DNA of 64,000 nt from the NCBI GenBank assembly GCA_944376065.1, contig CALWBL010000001.1:62001-126000 (forward strand), written 5' to 3'. The notes under the pieces are model-generated. The model saw only the letters and a program-made list of their open reading frames with translations, was not told the DNA's origin and ran no database searches. Source of the DNA: an uncultured Butyricicoccus sp. (GTDB lineage Bacteria; Bacillota; Clostridia; Oscillospirales; Butyricicoccaceae). The first letter of the stretch is position 1. The number at the start of each line of letters is the position of its first letter. Below, piece by piece: positions 18,506 through 28,513 of the stretch. Both the position numbers and the translations under genes were made by a program.

Positions 18506-20014
18506 ATGGGAAGAACTATTCGTATTTTCGACACCACATTACGTGATGGTGAGCAGTCACCAGGCTGCAGCATGAACTTAAACGAAAAACTCGAAGTAGC
18601 TCGTGAACTTGAGGCTTTAAAAGTTGATATTATAGAGGCTGGTTTTGCTATTGCCTCACCGGGAGATGCTGCTGCAATATCTGCCATTGCTGATATTATC
18701 AAAGATTCAACTATCTGTTCGCTGGCTCGTTGTGCAGAAAAAGATATTGATGCTGCTTGGAACGCTATCCGTCATGCAAATTCATCAAGAATTCATGTTT
18801 TCCTAGCAACTTCTCCACTACATATGCAGTATAAACTCAAAATGACACCTGAGCAGGTACTGGAATCCATTGCCCATAATGTTGCATATGCAAAGAAATA
18901 TTGTCCTGATATTGAATTCTCTGCTGAAGATGCTTGCCGTTCTGATTTAGATTTTCTGTGCCGCAGCTTTGAAACCGCAATCAAAGCTGGTGCTACAACG
19001 CTAAATATCCCAGATACTGTTGGTTATATGGTTCCAGAAGAGTATGCTGCTCGTGTTCATTATATTCGTGAGCATACAGAGGGTATTGAAAATGTAATAC
19101 TATCTTGTCACTGTCATAACGATTTAGGTATGGCTGTTGCTAACTCTTTGGCTGGTGTCGAGGCTGGTATCGGTCAAATTGAGTGTACTATTAACGGTAT
19201 CGGTGAACGTGCCGGCAATGCATCTATGGAAGAATGTGTAATGGCACTCAATACTCGTAAAAATTACTTTGATGTTGACTGCAACATTGAAACCACTCAT
19301 ATTTATCGTGCAAGCCGCATGATTCAGACTATTACTGGTGTACCTGTTGCACCTACAAAACCTATCGTTGGCGCTAACGCTTTCGCTCATGAATCTGGTA
19401 TTCATCAGCATGGTGTACTCAATAATAAGGAAACATATGAAATTATGACTCCAGAATCTGTTGGTATTCCTAAGAATGAAATAGTTCTTGGCAAACATTC
19501 TGGTCGCCATGCTTTTGAAGACCGTCTGCGTGAACTGGGCTACACACTGGATAAAGAAAAATTAGACAAGGCATTTGAAAAATTCAAAGTTCTGGCTGAC
19601 AAGAAAAAAAGCATTAAAGACCGTGACCTTGAGGCTATTATTGGTGTTGCTCCTGTTTCTGGTTCAGAACGTTATACACTTGTTAATTTTGTTATCAACT
19701 CTGGCAATGCTATCACTTCTACTGCTGTTATTAAAGTTAAAAAAGGTGATGAAACATTTGAACGTGTTGCAGCATCTAGTGGTCCAATCGAGGCAGCATT
19801 TAAAGCTATAAATAAAATCGTTGGTCGTGAAATCGTACTTGAAGATTATTCACTTAAATCTATGACTGATGGTGATGACGCACAGGCTGAAGCAATCGTT
19901 AAAATCACCGTTGACGGCAGCGAACTTGTAACTGGTCGTGGCGTATCTACTGATATTGTAGAAGCATCTATCAAATCTTATATAAATGGTATAAATAAAT
20001 TTTTCATGGAATAA
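18506..20014 (+). CDS. leuA: 2-isopropylmalate synthase
   Basis: First committed step of leucine biosynthesis: condenses 2-ketoisovalerate with acetyl-CoA. The 502 residues have the HMGL-type TIM barrel with [15 protein letters not shown] (9-23) and the metal-binding [13 protein letters not shown] around residue 205, a linker, and the C-terminal LeuA regulatory domain (about 360-500) that mediates leucine feedback. GGAGG lies ten bases before the ATG. First gene of leuACDB. Confidence 0.96.
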   Translation: MGRTIRIFDTTLRDGEQSPGCSMNLNEKLEVARELEALKVDIIEAGFAIASPGDAAAISAIADIIKDSTICSLARCAEKDIDAAWNAIRHANSSRIHVFLATSPLHMQYKLKMTPEQVLESIAHNVAYAKKYCPDIEFSAEDACRSDLDFLCRSFETAIKAGATTLNIPDTVGYMVPEEYAARVHYIREHTEGIENVILSCHCHNDLGMAVANSLAGVEAGIGQIECTINGIGERAGNASMEECVMALNTRKNYFDVDCNIETTHIYRASRMIQTITGVPVAPTKPIVGANAFAHESGIHQHGVLNNKETYEIMTPESVGIPKNEIVLGKHSGRHAFEDRLRELGYTLDKEKLDKAFEKFKVLADKKKSIKDRDLEAIIGVAPVSGSERYTLVNFVINSGNAITSTAVIKVKKGDETFERVAASSGPIEAAFKAINKIVGREIVLEDYSLKSMTDGDDAQAEAIVKITVDGSELVTGRGVSTDIVEASIKSYINGINKFFME

Positions 20015-20031
20015 ATGGAGGAAGTATTAAA

Positions 20032-21294
20032 ATGGGAATGACAATGAGTCAAAAAATCCTTGCTCATCATGCAGGATTAGACAGCGTAGTTGCAGGTCAA
20101 CTTATTGAAGCAAATCTTGACCTGACTCTTGCAAATGACATCACAGGCCCTGTTGCCATTCGTGAAATGGAAAAGGCTGGCTTTGAAAAGGTTTTTGACC
20201 GCAAAAAAATTGCATTGGTTATGGACCATTTTGCACCTAATAAGGATATTAAATCCGCTCAGCAGTGCAAAGTTTGTCGTGATTTCTCACGCAAGCACGA
20301 TATTGTAAACTTCTATGATGTAGGCGAAATGGGTGTCGAACATGCACTTCTGCCTGAAAAAGGCTTAACTGCTCCAGGTGAACTAATTATCGGTGCCGAC
20401 TCTCACACCTGTACTTATGGTGCATTAGGTGCGTTCTCCACTGGTGTAGGCTCTACCGACCTTGCAGCAGGCATGGCTACTGGCAAGGCATGGTTTAAAG
20501 TTCCAAATGCTATTAAATTTGTGCTTAAAGGCAAAAAAGCTCCTTGGATTTCTGGTAAGGACGTAATTTTACATATTATTGGTAAAATTGGCGTTGATGG
20601 TGCTTTATATCAGTCAATGGAATTTACCGGTGAAGGCGTCAAGGAGCTTTCCATGGATGACCGCTTTACAATTTGTAACATGGCTATTGAGGCTGGTGCA
20701 AAAAATGGTATCTTCCCTGTTGATGAAAAAACAATGGAATACATCAAAAACCGTGTAAATCGTGAAGTGACAGCTTTTGAGGCTGATGACGATGCAGAAT
20801 ATACTGCTACCTATGAAATAGATTTATCTGCACTTCGTCCAACGGTTGCATGCCCTCATCTGCCTGAAAATACAAAAACTGTTGACCAACTTGGAAAAAT
20901 TGAAGTTCAGCAGTCTGTTATTGGTTCTTGCACAAATGGACGTATTGAAGATATGCGCATTGCTGCTGAAATTTTAAAGGGTCGCAAAGTTTCCAGAGAT
21001 GTCAGAACCATTATTATCCCTGCAACACAAGAAGTTTACCTTCAGTGTATTGAAGAAGGTCTTGCAAAGATTTTCATTGAAGCGGGTGCTATTGTTTCCA
21101 CTCCTACATGTGGTCCATGTCTTGGTGGTCATATGGGTATTTTAGCTGAGGGTGAGCGCTCTATCTCCACTACAAACCGTAACTTTGTAGGACGTATGGG
21201 ACATATCACAAGTGAGATTTATCTTTCAAGTCCAGCCGTTGCTGCTGCATCTGCTGTCAAAGGCTATATATGCTCACCAGAAGATTTAGAATAA
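20032..21294 (+). CDS. leuC: 3-isopropylmalate dehydratase large subunit
   Basis: With LeuD, isomerises 2- to 3-isopropylmalate through a [4Fe-4S] cluster. The 420 residues are of the shorter archaeal/clostridial type. Cluster ligands lie in VIGSCTNGR and [30 protein letters not shown], split here as ADSHTCTYG and GVGSTD, is an aconitase signature. GGAGG precedes the ATG, 17 bases after leuA ends. A second ATG four codons in is possible but not needed. Confidence 0.96.
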   Translation: MGMTMSQKILAHHAGLDSVVAGQLIEANLDLTLANDITGPVAIREMEKAGFEKVFDRKKIALVMDHFAPNKDIKSAQQCKVCRDFSRKHDIVNFYDVGEMGVEHALLPEKGLTAPGELIIGADSHTCTYGALGAFSTGVGSTDLAAGMATGKAWFKVPNAIKFVLKGKKAPWISGKDVILHIIGKIGVDGALYQSMEFTGEGVKELSMDDRFTICNMAIEAGAKNGIFPVDEKTMEYIKNRVNREVTAFEADDDAEYTATYEIDLSALRPTVACPHLPENTKTVDQLGKIEVQQSVIGSCTNGRIEDMRIAAEILKGRKVSRDVRTIIIPATQEVYLQCIEEGLAKIFIEAGAIVSTPTCGPCLGGHMGILAEGERSISTTNRNFVGRMGHITSEIYLSSPAVAAASAVKGYICSPEDLE

Positions 21295-21311
21295 TGGGAG
21301 GTTTTTGAAAA

Positions 21312-21803
21312 ATGGTTGTAAAAGGTTCTGTTTTTAAATATGGTGATAATGTAGACACAGATGTTATAATCCCTGCACGCTATTTAAATATTGCTGATGT
21401 GAAGGAGCTTTCTAGTCATGCAATGGAGGATATTGACGCCGAGTTTGTAAAAAATGTCAAGGATGGCGATATCATTGTCGCTACTCGTAACTTTGGCTGT
21501 GGCTCTTCCCGTGAGCATGCTCCGCTTGTTATCAAGGAGAATAATGTTTCTTGTGTAATTGCATCTTCTTTTGCCCGCATTTTCTATCGCAATGCTATCA
21601 ATATCGGTCTACCTATTCTTGAATGTGAAGCTGCTGCAAATGCTATTGAGGCTGGTGACATTGTTTCTGTTGATTTTGATACTGGTATTATCACAAATGA
21701 AACAAAAAATGAGAAATATCAAGCTGCTGCATTCCCTCCATTTATCCAGAGCATTATTGCTGACGGTGGTCTGCTAAAGAGCTTAAAGAAAAGAGGATTT
21801 TAA
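21312..21803 (+). CDS. leuD: 3-isopropylmalate dehydratase small subunit
   Basis: Swivelling-domain partner of LeuC. The 163 residues fit the short LeuD type that pairs with the ~420-residue LeuC. The opening [18 protein letters not shown] and the loop [12 protein letters not shown] are the family signatures. GGGAGG is ten bases upstream. Confidence 0.96.
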   Translation: MVVKGSVFKYGDNVDTDVIIPARYLNIADVKELSSHAMEDIDAEFVKNVKDGDIIVATRNFGCGSSREHAPLVIKENNVSCVIASSFARIFYRNAINIGLPILECEAAANAIEAGDIVSVDFDTGIITNETKNEKYQAAAFPPFIQSIIADGGLLKSLKKRGF

Positions 21804-21806
21804 CCA

Positions 21807-22883
21807 ATGAATTATAATATTGCTGTTGTAAAAGGTGACGGTGTAGGTCCTGAAATTGTAACCGAGGCTATGCTTGTGCTTGACAAAATCGGCGAAAAAT
21901 TCGGTCATACATTTAATTATAATGAAGTTTTGGCTGGTGGCTGCTCTATTGATGCAAATGGTGTTCCACTAACTGAGGAAACAATCGAAATTTGCAAGGC
22001 TGCGGACTCCGTTCTGCTTGGTGCTGTTGGCGGTCCTAAGTGGGATAATATGCCATCTGAAAAGCGACCAGAAAAGGCTCTTTTAGGTCTGCGTGCTGCT
22101 CTTGGTTTGTTTGCAAATATCCGTCCTGCTATGATGTATAAGGCACTTGCTGACGCTTGCCCTATTAAACCTGAAATCATTGGCGATGGTTTTGATATTG
22201 TTGTATGTCGAGAGCTGACTGGCGATGTTTATTTTGGTGAGCATGGCAGACGTGAAAGCGCAAATAACTGGGGCGTTATAGGTTACGACGATATGAACTA
22301 TTCTGTTTATGAGGTAGAACGCATTGCCCGTCGTGCATTTGAAATGGCTCGTGTACGCTCTAAAAAAGTGACCTCTGTTGATAAAGCTAATGTGCTAGAA
22401 ACCTCTCGTGTATGGCGTGAAACTGTAAGCCGTATCGCTGAGGAATATCCAGATGTTACTCTTGAGCATATGTATATAGATAATGCAGCTATGCAGCTCG
22501 TACGCAATCCTGCTCAATTTGATGTAATTGTTACAGGCAATTTATTCGGTGACATTCTTTCTGATGAAGCATCTATGATAACCGGTTCTATTGGCATGTT
22601 ACCAAGTGCATCGATCAATGAAAGTGGTCGTGGTATGTATGAGCCAATTCATGGTTCTGCTCCGGATATCGCTGGTAAGGGTATTGCAAATCCTATTGCA
22701 ACTATTCTTTCTTGTGCAATGATGCTCAGATATTCTTTCGGTTTGACTAATGAAGCTGACGCAATCGAAAAGGCAGTCGAAAAGGCTCTTAACGATGGTC
22801 ATAGAACTTCTGATATTGCAACAAATGGCGAGAAAGCCCTTTCTACAAAAGAAATCGGTGAAATTATTCGAGCTAATATTTAA
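21807..22883 (+). CDS. leuB: 3-isopropylmalate dehydrogenase
   Basis: Oxidises and decarboxylates 3-isopropylmalate to 2-ketoisocaproate with NAD. The 358 residues are full length for the family, with GDGVGPEI at the start, the substrate arginine region LLGLRAALGLFANIRPA, and the metal/NAD signature NLFGDILSDEASM around residue 240. The ATG follows the leuD stop by three bases, with AGAGGA as a weak ribosome site. Last gene of the leu operon, followed by a terminator. Confidence 0.96.
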   Translation: MNYNIAVVKGDGVGPEIVTEAMLVLDKIGEKFGHTFNYNEVLAGGCSIDANGVPLTEETIEICKAADSVLLGAVGGPKWDNMPSEKRPEKALLGLRAALGLFANIRPAMMYKALADACPIKPEIIGDGFDIVVCRELTGDVYFGEHGRRESANNWGVIGYDDMNYSVYEVERIARRAFEMARVRSKKVTSVDKANVLETSRVWRETVSRIAEEYPDVTLEHMYIDNAAMQLVRNPAQFDVIVTGNLFGDILSDEASMITGSIGMLPSASINESGRGMYEPIHGSAPDIAGKGIANPIATILSCAMMLRYSFGLTNEADAIEKAVEKALNDGHRTSDIATNGEKALSTKEIGEIIRANI

Positions 22884-22888
22884 AAAAT

Positions 22889-22912
22889 ATGCCCACCAAA
22901 ATTGGTGGGCAT
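22889..22912. terminator. leuB terminator
   Basis: Perfect ten-base arms ATGCCCACCA / TGGTGGGCAT with a four-base loop. It lies between convergent leuB and the LacI gene and probably serves both. Confidence 0.8.
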
Positions 22913-22918
22913 TAAATT

Positions 22919-23956
22919 TTATAAAATTCTAGGTTCTGCAACACTTGATCTGCTATCAAGCACAGGTGGAATCATTACTTTTTTAGGAATATAACGAACT
23001 CCATGAATTGTCTGACTAGGTGTCCTTTCACCTATCAATCTAACTGCTGCACGACACATATATTCTTCCTGAATATGTATAACTGTGAGTTTTTTAAGCT
23101 CCTGTTTTGAGCGATCAATATCGCAAAATGCCAAAATAGAAATATCGTTAGGTATACCCATTCCACACTCCTCAATCGCATCAATAGCACCTAAGGCATT
23201 TTCCATAGATGCAGCAATTATGGCAGTTGGCAATTTGTTACCCGACTTTATATAATCAAGCATAGTTTTTTTACTTTCATCAACATTGACTTCAGCCGAC
23301 AGTGTCCAAATTTTATTCTCCAGACCATAAACACGCATTGCATCATAATAAATATTGTGTAAAACCTCAGTTAAAATTCTTCTTGTCCAGCATTTTTGCT
23401 TACCACATGGACCAAAATAACCGATATTTTCATGACCATATTCTTTTAGATGCTCTATTGCTTGAGCCATACCTGCGTGACTATTTATAACAACTGTATC
23501 ATAATGCACTTCATCAGCAGATGCGTCCATAAATACAACATTTTCATTTATGTGGAATATCCAATTTATTTGCGGCTCTTGAAAGACACCAATAGCCAAA
23601 ATGCCATCTAAATTCATTTCTTTTAGTTCATTAACTGACGATACACCTATATCAATTTTAACCCATGATATTTTCCCACTGGAGCAAACATTATCTATAC
23701 ATTGCAGCCAATTTTGTTCAAATTCCTCTCTGCGCCATTCAAATTGGCAAGCAAAAACCACACCGATGCTCAAAATATTTTTCTGATTTCGTCCCTTATT
23801 GCTTTTAGTTTCGGCATAATTGAGTTCATTAGCTGCTTGCATTACCCTTTTGCGTGTTTCTTCGCTTGCACTCATCGAAGGATCATTATTAAGGATGCGT
23901 GAAATAGTCGCAATAGAATAGCCTGTGTATTCTGAAATATCCTTTAGTGTCGCCAT
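22919..23956 (-). CDS. LacI/GalR-family transcriptional regulator
   Basis: A 345-residue DNA-binding repressor. The N-terminal helix-turn-helix ATLKDISEYTGYSIATISRI, cut here to ISEYTGYSIATISR, and the hinge region VMQAANELNYAE are typical. A periplasmic-binding-like sensor domain covers about residues 60-335. GGGGGG lies upstream of the ATG. There is no sugar gene nearby, so its ligand and regulon are unknown. The sensor resembles those of galactose-type regulators, which is only a guess. Confidence 0.88.
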   Translation of the reverse strand: MATLKDISEYTGYSIATISRILNNDPSMSASEETRKRVMQAANELNYAETKSNKGRNQKNILSIGVVFACQFEWRREEFEQNWLQCIDNVCSSGKISWVKIDIGVSSVNELKEMNLDGILAIGVFQEPQINWIFHINENVVFMDASADEVHYDTVVINSHAGMAQAIEHLKEYGHENIGYFGPCGKQKCWTRRILTEVLHNIYYDAMRVYGLENKIWTLSAEVNVDESKKTMLDYIKSGNKLPTAIIAASMENALGAIDAIEECGMGIPNDISILAFCDIDRSKQELKKLTVIHIQEEYMCRAAVRLIGERTPSQTIHGVRYIPKKVMIPPVLDSRSSVAEPRIL

Positions 23957-24181
23957 TAAAAATGTCCCCCCGATTTATTATAAAAATTTATATTCGATTA
24001 TAAAATAACAACTATAAAGCGTATATCTTTGCATATCAATGCATATTTTTTAATTTTTTGTAACTTTTGCTACTTGTATACTTATTTTAACCGTTTTTAA
24101 TTGAAATATCAAGATTTTTTTCGCTTTAGCTGTTAAAAATTCATTCTAAAATATCTGTATATTTATTGTATTATACATAAA

Positions 24182-24223
24182 AAAACAGGTGAAAAATGTA
24201 AAATAACACTTATCACCTGTTTT
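24182..24223 (-). terminator. pta terminator
   Basis: Eleven-base arms AAAACAGGTGA / TCACCTGTTTT with a loop of about 20, followed on the minus strand by a T-run. Confidence 0.75.
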
Positions 24224-24243
24224 ATGTTGTTTTTTAGTTAAAA

Positions 24244-25218
24244 TTACTTCAGACCAGCAGTAATAATAGCCATCTGATAAACCTCATCAGCATTACAACC
24301 ACGAGATAAGTCATTGATTGGTGCATTCAAGCCTTGAAGGATTGGACCATAGGCCTCAAAACCACCCAGACGCTGAGCAATCTTGTAACCGATATTACCT
24401 GCATTGATATCAGGGAAAATAAATGTATTCGCTTGACCTGCAACTGGAGAACCCTTACACTTTGTTTTTGCAACAACTGGAGAGAATGCAGCATCAAACT
24501 GTAACTCACCATCAATTGCAAGTTCTGGTGCTGCCTGTTTTGCTTTTTCGGTAGCATTACGCATCATATCAACAGTTTCACCCTTACCGGAGCCCATTGT
24601 AGAGTAAGAAAGCATTGCAACCTTTGGATCAATACCAAATGCTTTAGCTGTTGCAGCGGTCTCGACTGCAATTTCCACAAGGTCATCTTCACTTGGGTTA
24701 ATATTGATTGCACAATCGCCCATTGCATATTTTTCTTCATTTCCGTCTTTATCAGTTCTCATTAAAATAAAGCAAGAAGAAACAATCTTATTGCCTGGCT
24801 TTGTCTTGATAATCTGAAGAGCTGGACGAACTGTGTCAGCGGTTGAGTATGTAGCACCACCAAGCAGTGCATCTGCATAGCCCATCTTTACAAGCATTGT
24901 ACCAAAATAATTACCCTTAGAAAGTGCTGCACGGCACTGTTCTTCGGTCATCTTGCCTTTGCGCAGTTCAACCATTTTTGCAACCATTTCATCAAACTTA
25001 TCAAAAGTTGCAGGGTCAATAATTTCCATGCCCTCAATATCAAAACCGCCCTGAGCTGCTGCTGCTTTAACTTCATCTACGTTTCCAACAAGAATTGAAT
25101 CGAGAATTTCATCTTTCTTTAGGCGAGTTGCTGCCTCAAGAATACGTGCATCAGAACCCTCTGTGAAAACAATTCTACGCTTATTTGCTTTTAATGTTGC
25201 TACCAGATTTTCAAACAT
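24244..25218 (-). CDS. pta: Phosphate acetyltransferase
   Basis: Converts acetyl-CoA and phosphate to acetyl phosphate, the first half of the acetate-ATP pathway. The 324 residues match the short Pta form. They have the opening KRRIVFTEGSDARILEAA, a Pta signature SYSTMGSGKGE near 220, and a C-terminal RGCNADEVYQMA. No ackA is adjacent. It has its own promoter (25259-25288) and terminator. Confidence 0.95.
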   Translation of the reverse strand: MFENLVATLKANKRRIVFTEGSDARILEAATRLKKDEILDSILVGNVDEVKAAAAQGGFDIEGMEIIDPATFDKFDEMVAKMVELRKGKMTEEQCRAALSKGNYFGTMLVKMGYADALLGGATYSTADTVRPALQIIKTKPGNKIVSSCFILMRTDKDGNEEKYAMGDCAININPSEDDLVEIAVETAATAKAFGIDPKVAMLSYSTMGSGKGETVDMMRNATEKAKQAAPELAIDGELQFDAAFSPVVAKTKCKGSPVAGQANTFIFPDINAGNIGYKIAQRLGGFEAYGPILQGLNAPINDLSRGCNADEVYQMAIITAGLK

Positions 25219-25258
25219 TGGTATTACTCCTTTTCCTATCTTAAATAAGATACAATTT

Positions 25259-25288
25259 ATTATACACCTGTTTGTAATAATTTCTCAA
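25259..25288 (-). promoter_or_regulatory. pta promoter
   Basis: Read leftward: -35 TTGAGA (25283-25288), 18 bases, -10 TATAAT (25259-25264). A six-base dyad, ATCTTA/TAAGAT, lies in the leader at 25239-25252. Confidence 0.7.
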
Positions 25289-25359
25289 GTGCAAAACCCA
25301 AAAAAATTCAGAAAATCAAAGTTTTTTACCATGTTTGTCTATTTTTTATCATTGTTTGT

Positions 25360-26427
25360 TTATGTGTCTAGTTTTAAATCATTCTCCTTTATCCAACCAA
25401 TTTTTCTAAGTATGCTGCAAAATACAACAGATAAAATTGCAGGCAGAACAAAACTTATAAGTATAAGACCTAACCAATCCCCAAAGTTTGGACTTATAGC
25501 TAAGGCATCATTTGTTGGTGAAATCCAACCTGTATAAACACCTATCTGACCTACAAGTCCGCAAGTACCCATACCAGATGAGACTGGTGCTCCGTTCATT
25601 TCCATTTTAAATAAACAGGTTGCAATAGGACCTGTTATAGCAGATGCAAGTGTTGGCGGAATCCATATTCTTGGATTACGTACAATATTAGGCATTTGCA
25701 GCATAGATGTTCCCAGTCCTTGCGATATAAGACCACTAACGCCATTTTCCTTAAAGCTCATTACAGCAAAACCTATCATCTGTGCAGAACAACCTGCAAC
25801 TGCTGCACCACCTGCGAGACCTGTAAGACCCAAAGCTGCACATATAGCTGCTGAGGAAATTGGCAGCGTAAGTGCTATACCAACTAACACGGAAATTAAA
25901 ATTCCCATTACAAATGGCTGGAGGTCGGTTGCCCAAATAATCACATTTCCTAGTGAAGATGCAGCTGCACCAATAGATGGTGCAAATAAAACCGCAAGCA
26001 TTGAACCTGAAAAGATAGTCACAAATGGTGTCACAAGAATGTCAATTTTTGTTTCTTTAGATACTGCTTTACCAAGCTCTGCCGCAACAACAGTTACAAT
26101 GAGAACAGCAAGCGGACCACCTGCACCGCCTAACTCATTTGTTGCTGCACCGACTGTAATAAGTGAAAATAACACAAGTGGTGGACATTGTAACGCCCAA
26201 CCAATGGCACAAGCCATTGCTGCACCTACAACATAGGTTTCTTTTGCAAAGCTTCCTACGGTTACAAAAGCCTCTATTCCCAGCTGAGAACCTAATGTCC
26301 CAACTATTGTTCCGATTAGCAAAGATGCAAACAGACCTTGTGCCATTGCACCAAGTGCATCAACACCATAACGTTTTGCAGAAATTTCGATATTTTTCCT
26401 TTTTAAAAACTCCTTAATTTTTTTCAC
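25360..26427 (-). CDS. EIIC-like membrane permease (PTS_EIIC_2 type)
   Basis: A 355-residue protein with about ten hydrophobic helices rich in Gly and Ala. It resembles the PTS_EIIC_2 family, which is related to sugar PTS IIC domains but usually stands alone without IIA/IIB partners; none is next to it here. Segments such as GAMAQGLFASLLIGTIVGTL and NIVRNPRIWIPPTLASAITGP, given here as NPRIWIPPTLAS, are typical. The start is a GTG at 26427 because GAGGAGG lies eight bases upstream. An upstream ATG in frame is inside the promoter. Substrate unknown. Confidence 0.75.
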   Translation of the reverse strand: MKKIKEFLKRKNIEISAKRYGVDALGAMAQGLFASLLIGTIVGTLGSQLGIEAFVTVGSFAKETYVVGAAMACAIGWALQCPPLVLFSLITVGAATNELGGAGGPLAVLIVTVVAAELGKAVSKETKIDILVTPFVTIFSGSMLAVLFAPSIGAAASSLGNVIIWATDLQPFVMGILISVLVGIALTLPISSAAICAALGLTGLAGGAAVAGCSAQMIGFAVMSFKENGVSGLISQGLGTSMLQMPNIVRNPRIWIPPTLASAITGPIATCLFKMEMNGAPVSSGMGTCGLVGQIGVYTGWISPTNDALAISPNFGDWLGLILISFVLPAILSVVFCSILRKIGWIKENDLKLDT

Positions 26428-26442
26428 TTTAAGAACCTCCTC

Positions 26443-26471
26443 ATTATATGTCATGACACCTGTCAAATATA
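26443..26471 (-). promoter_or_regulatory. Promoter with TGTCA half-site operator
   Basis: The -10 TATAAT is at 26443-26448, with a weak -35 TATATT 17 bases further (26466-26471). The whole spacer (26449-26465) is three alternating five-base half-sites, TGTCA, TGACA and TGTCA, which form two perfect dyads. A repressor site is likely. Confidence 0.5.
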
Positions 26472-26485
26472 ATATCAGATTCTAA

Positions 26486-26521
26486 TAAAAAAAGCAAGAA
26501 CCCAAACCGGAATTCTTGCTT
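26486..26521 (-). terminator. Terminator of the small gene at 26534
   Basis: Nine-base arms AAGCAAGAA / TTCTTGCTT followed on the minus strand by a T-run. Confidence 0.75.
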
Positions 26522-26533
26522 AATTTAATCAAT

Positions 26534-26722
26534 TTAAAAAACATTGTCTAAACGCACAACAGTTTTATTTACTTTAGGAATCAAATGAATGTGCTGTAAT
26601 GTAATTTGTAATCTTGCTGCTGTGTAACCGTCACCTACTTGATCCAATAGAGAGGTTACAATTTTTTCTTGGGATTCTTGATAACTTTCGGGGACTTTTC
26701 GCTGCGTGACTAGACGTACCAT
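26534..26722 (-). CDS. Small conserved-looking hypothetical protein, 62 residues
   Basis: A 62-residue soluble protein that I do not recognise. The first half is charged and Gln/Glu-rich (RKVPESYQESQEK), followed by a helix LLDQVGDGYTAARLQITL and a basic C-terminus. GAGGAA lies eight bases before the ATG. It has a near-consensus sigma-A promoter (26825-26853), a ~95-base leader and a dedicated terminator. This is a complete transcription unit, which argues it is real despite its size. Confidence 0.6.
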   Translation of the reverse strand: MVRLVTQRKVPESYQESQEKIVTSLLDQVGDGYTAARLQITLQHIHLIPKVNKTVVRLDNVF

Positions 26723-26824
26723 AGTTATTCCTCACTTTCTACCACGATACCAACCCTGCTGACAACCCGAACATACGATACATTGAATAGATTGTAACTG
26801 TAAACTTATCCTGAACTTGTTTTA

Positions 26825-26853
26825 ATTATATATCTTTAGCAGATTAAAGTCAA
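26825..26853 (-). promoter_or_regulatory. Promoter of the 62-residue gene
   Basis: Read leftward: -35 TTGACT (26848-26853), 17 bases, -10 TATAAT (26825-26830). The ~95-base leader to 26722 has no recognised riboswitch. The rest of the gap up to 27020 is AT-rich and shows nothing. Confidence 0.75.
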
Positions 26854-27020
26854 TTATTTCAAACATAATTTTCATAATAAAAATATTTTTTACAGTATCT
26901 TCACGTGCTATTTTTACTAAATTTAATAATTAACTTTCAGAAAACAGGATTTTTCCGAGTTATTTGTAAAATCATTGACAAACGCTTTAATATCATTTAT
27001 TTCATTTGCGATATTATAAA

Positions 27021-27058
27021 CTAAAAAACGATATAAGTTTTTTCTCATATCGTTTTAG
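27021..27058 (-). terminator. Terminator of the lspA-RluD unit
   Basis: Arms around CTAAAACGATATGAG and CTTATATCG with a T-run on the minus strand. Confidence 0.65.
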
Positions 27059-27064
27059 TTTAAA

Positions 27065-27988
27065 TTATTTATTATTCGCACCAATTTTACGTAAAACCTC
27101 TCTGAAATACTCAGGTCTTGGTGCAGTGAATTCCATTTCTTTGCCTGTTCGCGGGTGTACTAAACGAAGTTTTTTTGCATGAAGGCATTGACCGTTTAAA
27201 TTGGAAAAACGGTCTTTTTTCATACCATAAACCATATCGCCTACTATTGGGTGCCCAATAAATGCCGCATGAACACGAATTTGATGCGTTCTACCCGTTT
27301 CCAGCCAAAAACCCGTATGTGTGTATCCATTATAACGTGCTATGACTTTATAATGTGTAATAGCTTTTCTGCCATCTAAACTAACTGCCATTTTTTTGCG
27401 GTCGGTTTTATGCCTTGCGATTGGCTGATTTATTGTTCCGCTGTCCTCCTTTATATTTCCGTAAAGCACAGCCTCATATTCACGTTCTACCGCATGATGT
27501 GCTATTTGTTCGGATAAATGCTGATGTGCAAAATCATTTTTTGCTACAACAAGTAAACCACTGGTATCTTTATCTATTCTGTGAACTATACCTGGTCTTA
27601 TTTCGCCATTTATACCAGAAAGACGGTCGCCGCAGTGATACATAAGGGCATTTACAAGCGTACCCGACCAATTTCCGACTGCTGGGTGTACAACCATACC
27701 TCTTGCCTTATTTACCACTATAATATCATCATCTTCGTAGATAATATCAATGGGTATATTTTCTGGTATAATTTCCACTTCTTTAGGCTCTGGGAGTAGC
27801 ACTGTAAACTCCTCTGAGCCATTTAATTTATAATTCTTTTTTACAGGCTTTTGTAGCAAACATACTTTTTCTTCTGCAAGCAGATTTTGTATTGCATTTC
27901 TAGTCATTTCTTCAAGCTGTTCTGATAAAAATTTATCCACACGCTTACCAGAATCTTCTCTCTGTGCTGTAATTATAATTTCTGTCAT
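27065..27988 (-). CDS. RluA/RluD-family pseudouridine synthase
   Basis: Converts uridine to pseudouridine in 23S rRNA or tRNA. The 307 residues have an N-terminal S4 RNA-binding domain (about 15-75) and a catalytic domain with the signature HRIDKDTSGLLVVAK, whose aspartate is the nucleophile, then RVHAAFIGHPIVGDMVYG. The exact target base cannot be told; RluD is most likely from length and domains. The start overlaps the lspA stop as ATGA, a common pairing in Firmicutes. Confidence 0.92.
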   Translation of the reverse strand: MTEIIITAQREDSGKRVDKFLSEQLEEMTRNAIQNLLAEEKVCLLQKPVKKNYKLNGSEEFTVLLPEPKEVEIIPENIPIDIIYEDDDIIVVNKARGMVVHPAVGNWSGTLVNALMYHCGDRLSGINGEIRPGIVHRIDKDTSGLLVVAKNDFAHQHLSEQIAHHAVEREYEAVLYGNIKEDSGTINQPIARHKTDRKKMAVSLDGRKAITHYKVIARYNGYTHTGFWLETGRTHQIRVHAAFIGHPIVGDMVYGMKKDRFSNLNGQCLHAKKLRLVHPRTGKEMEFTAPRPEYFREVLRKIGANNK

Positions 27989-28455
27989 TTTTTCCCTGCC
28001 TTTTCTGCAAATTTATCATACTGAAACATCATGTAGTAAATGAATAATAATCCACCACAAACAATACAAATATCAGCCACATTGAAAACAGGAAAGTTAA
28101 TCAGCTTAAAGCTAAACATATCAATAACATAACCATGAGTTATTCGGTCTATAAAATTACCAATTCCACCAGCAGATATTAAAACAAGAGAAATTTTACC
28201 GAGCTTAGTATAAATGAGCTTTTTATAAAAAGCATAAGCTATCACAGCTAAAATGATAATTGTTATTAAAATAAAAAACCATATTTGATTTTCAAGCATT
28301 GACCATGCTGCACCTTTATTTTCAATATAAGTCAGCTCAAAAACATTTTCTATTAACACAATAGGCTTTGTTGTTAAGTAAGTAACAGCAAGATATTTAA
28401 CAATCTGGTCTAAACCAACAAGCAAAACCATGAATATTATTCCTAATATCAGCAT
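27985..28455 (-). CDS. lspA: Lipoprotein signal peptidase
   Basis: Cleaves the signal peptide of lipidated prolipoproteins in the membrane. The 156 residues have four membrane helices and the two catalytic aspartates in GGIGNFIDRI (Asp103) and FPVFNVADI (Asp128). The NKGAAWSML segment is conserved. AAAGGTG precedes the ATG. It is separated from upstream ileS by a terminator hairpin. Confidence 0.95.
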   Translation of the reverse strand: MLILGIIFMVLLVGLDQIVKYLAVTYLTTKPIVLIENVFELTYIENKGAAWSMLENQIWFFILITIIILAVIAYAFYKKLIYTKLGKISLVLISAGGIGNFIDRITHGYVIDMFSFKLINFPVFNVADICIVCGGLLFIYYMMFQYDKFAEKAGKK

Positions 28456-28473
28456 TTTTTCACCTTTCTATCT

Positions 28474-28509
28474 AAAAAAGGGACAATCAGAAGTGACTGT
28501 CCCTTTTTT
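28474..28509 (-). terminator. ileS terminator
   Basis: Long hairpin, arms AAAAAAGGGACAGTC and a partner with one mismatch, bounded by A- and T-runs. Confidence 0.8.
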
Positions 28510-28513
28510 GTTA

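Noticed and set aside
26742..26757. A T-box-like string AGGGTTGGTATCGTGG in the leader of the 62-residue gene
   Set aside because: The leader is only ~95 bases, has no Stem I and no terminator/antiterminator pair, and the string has an extra base against the consensus.
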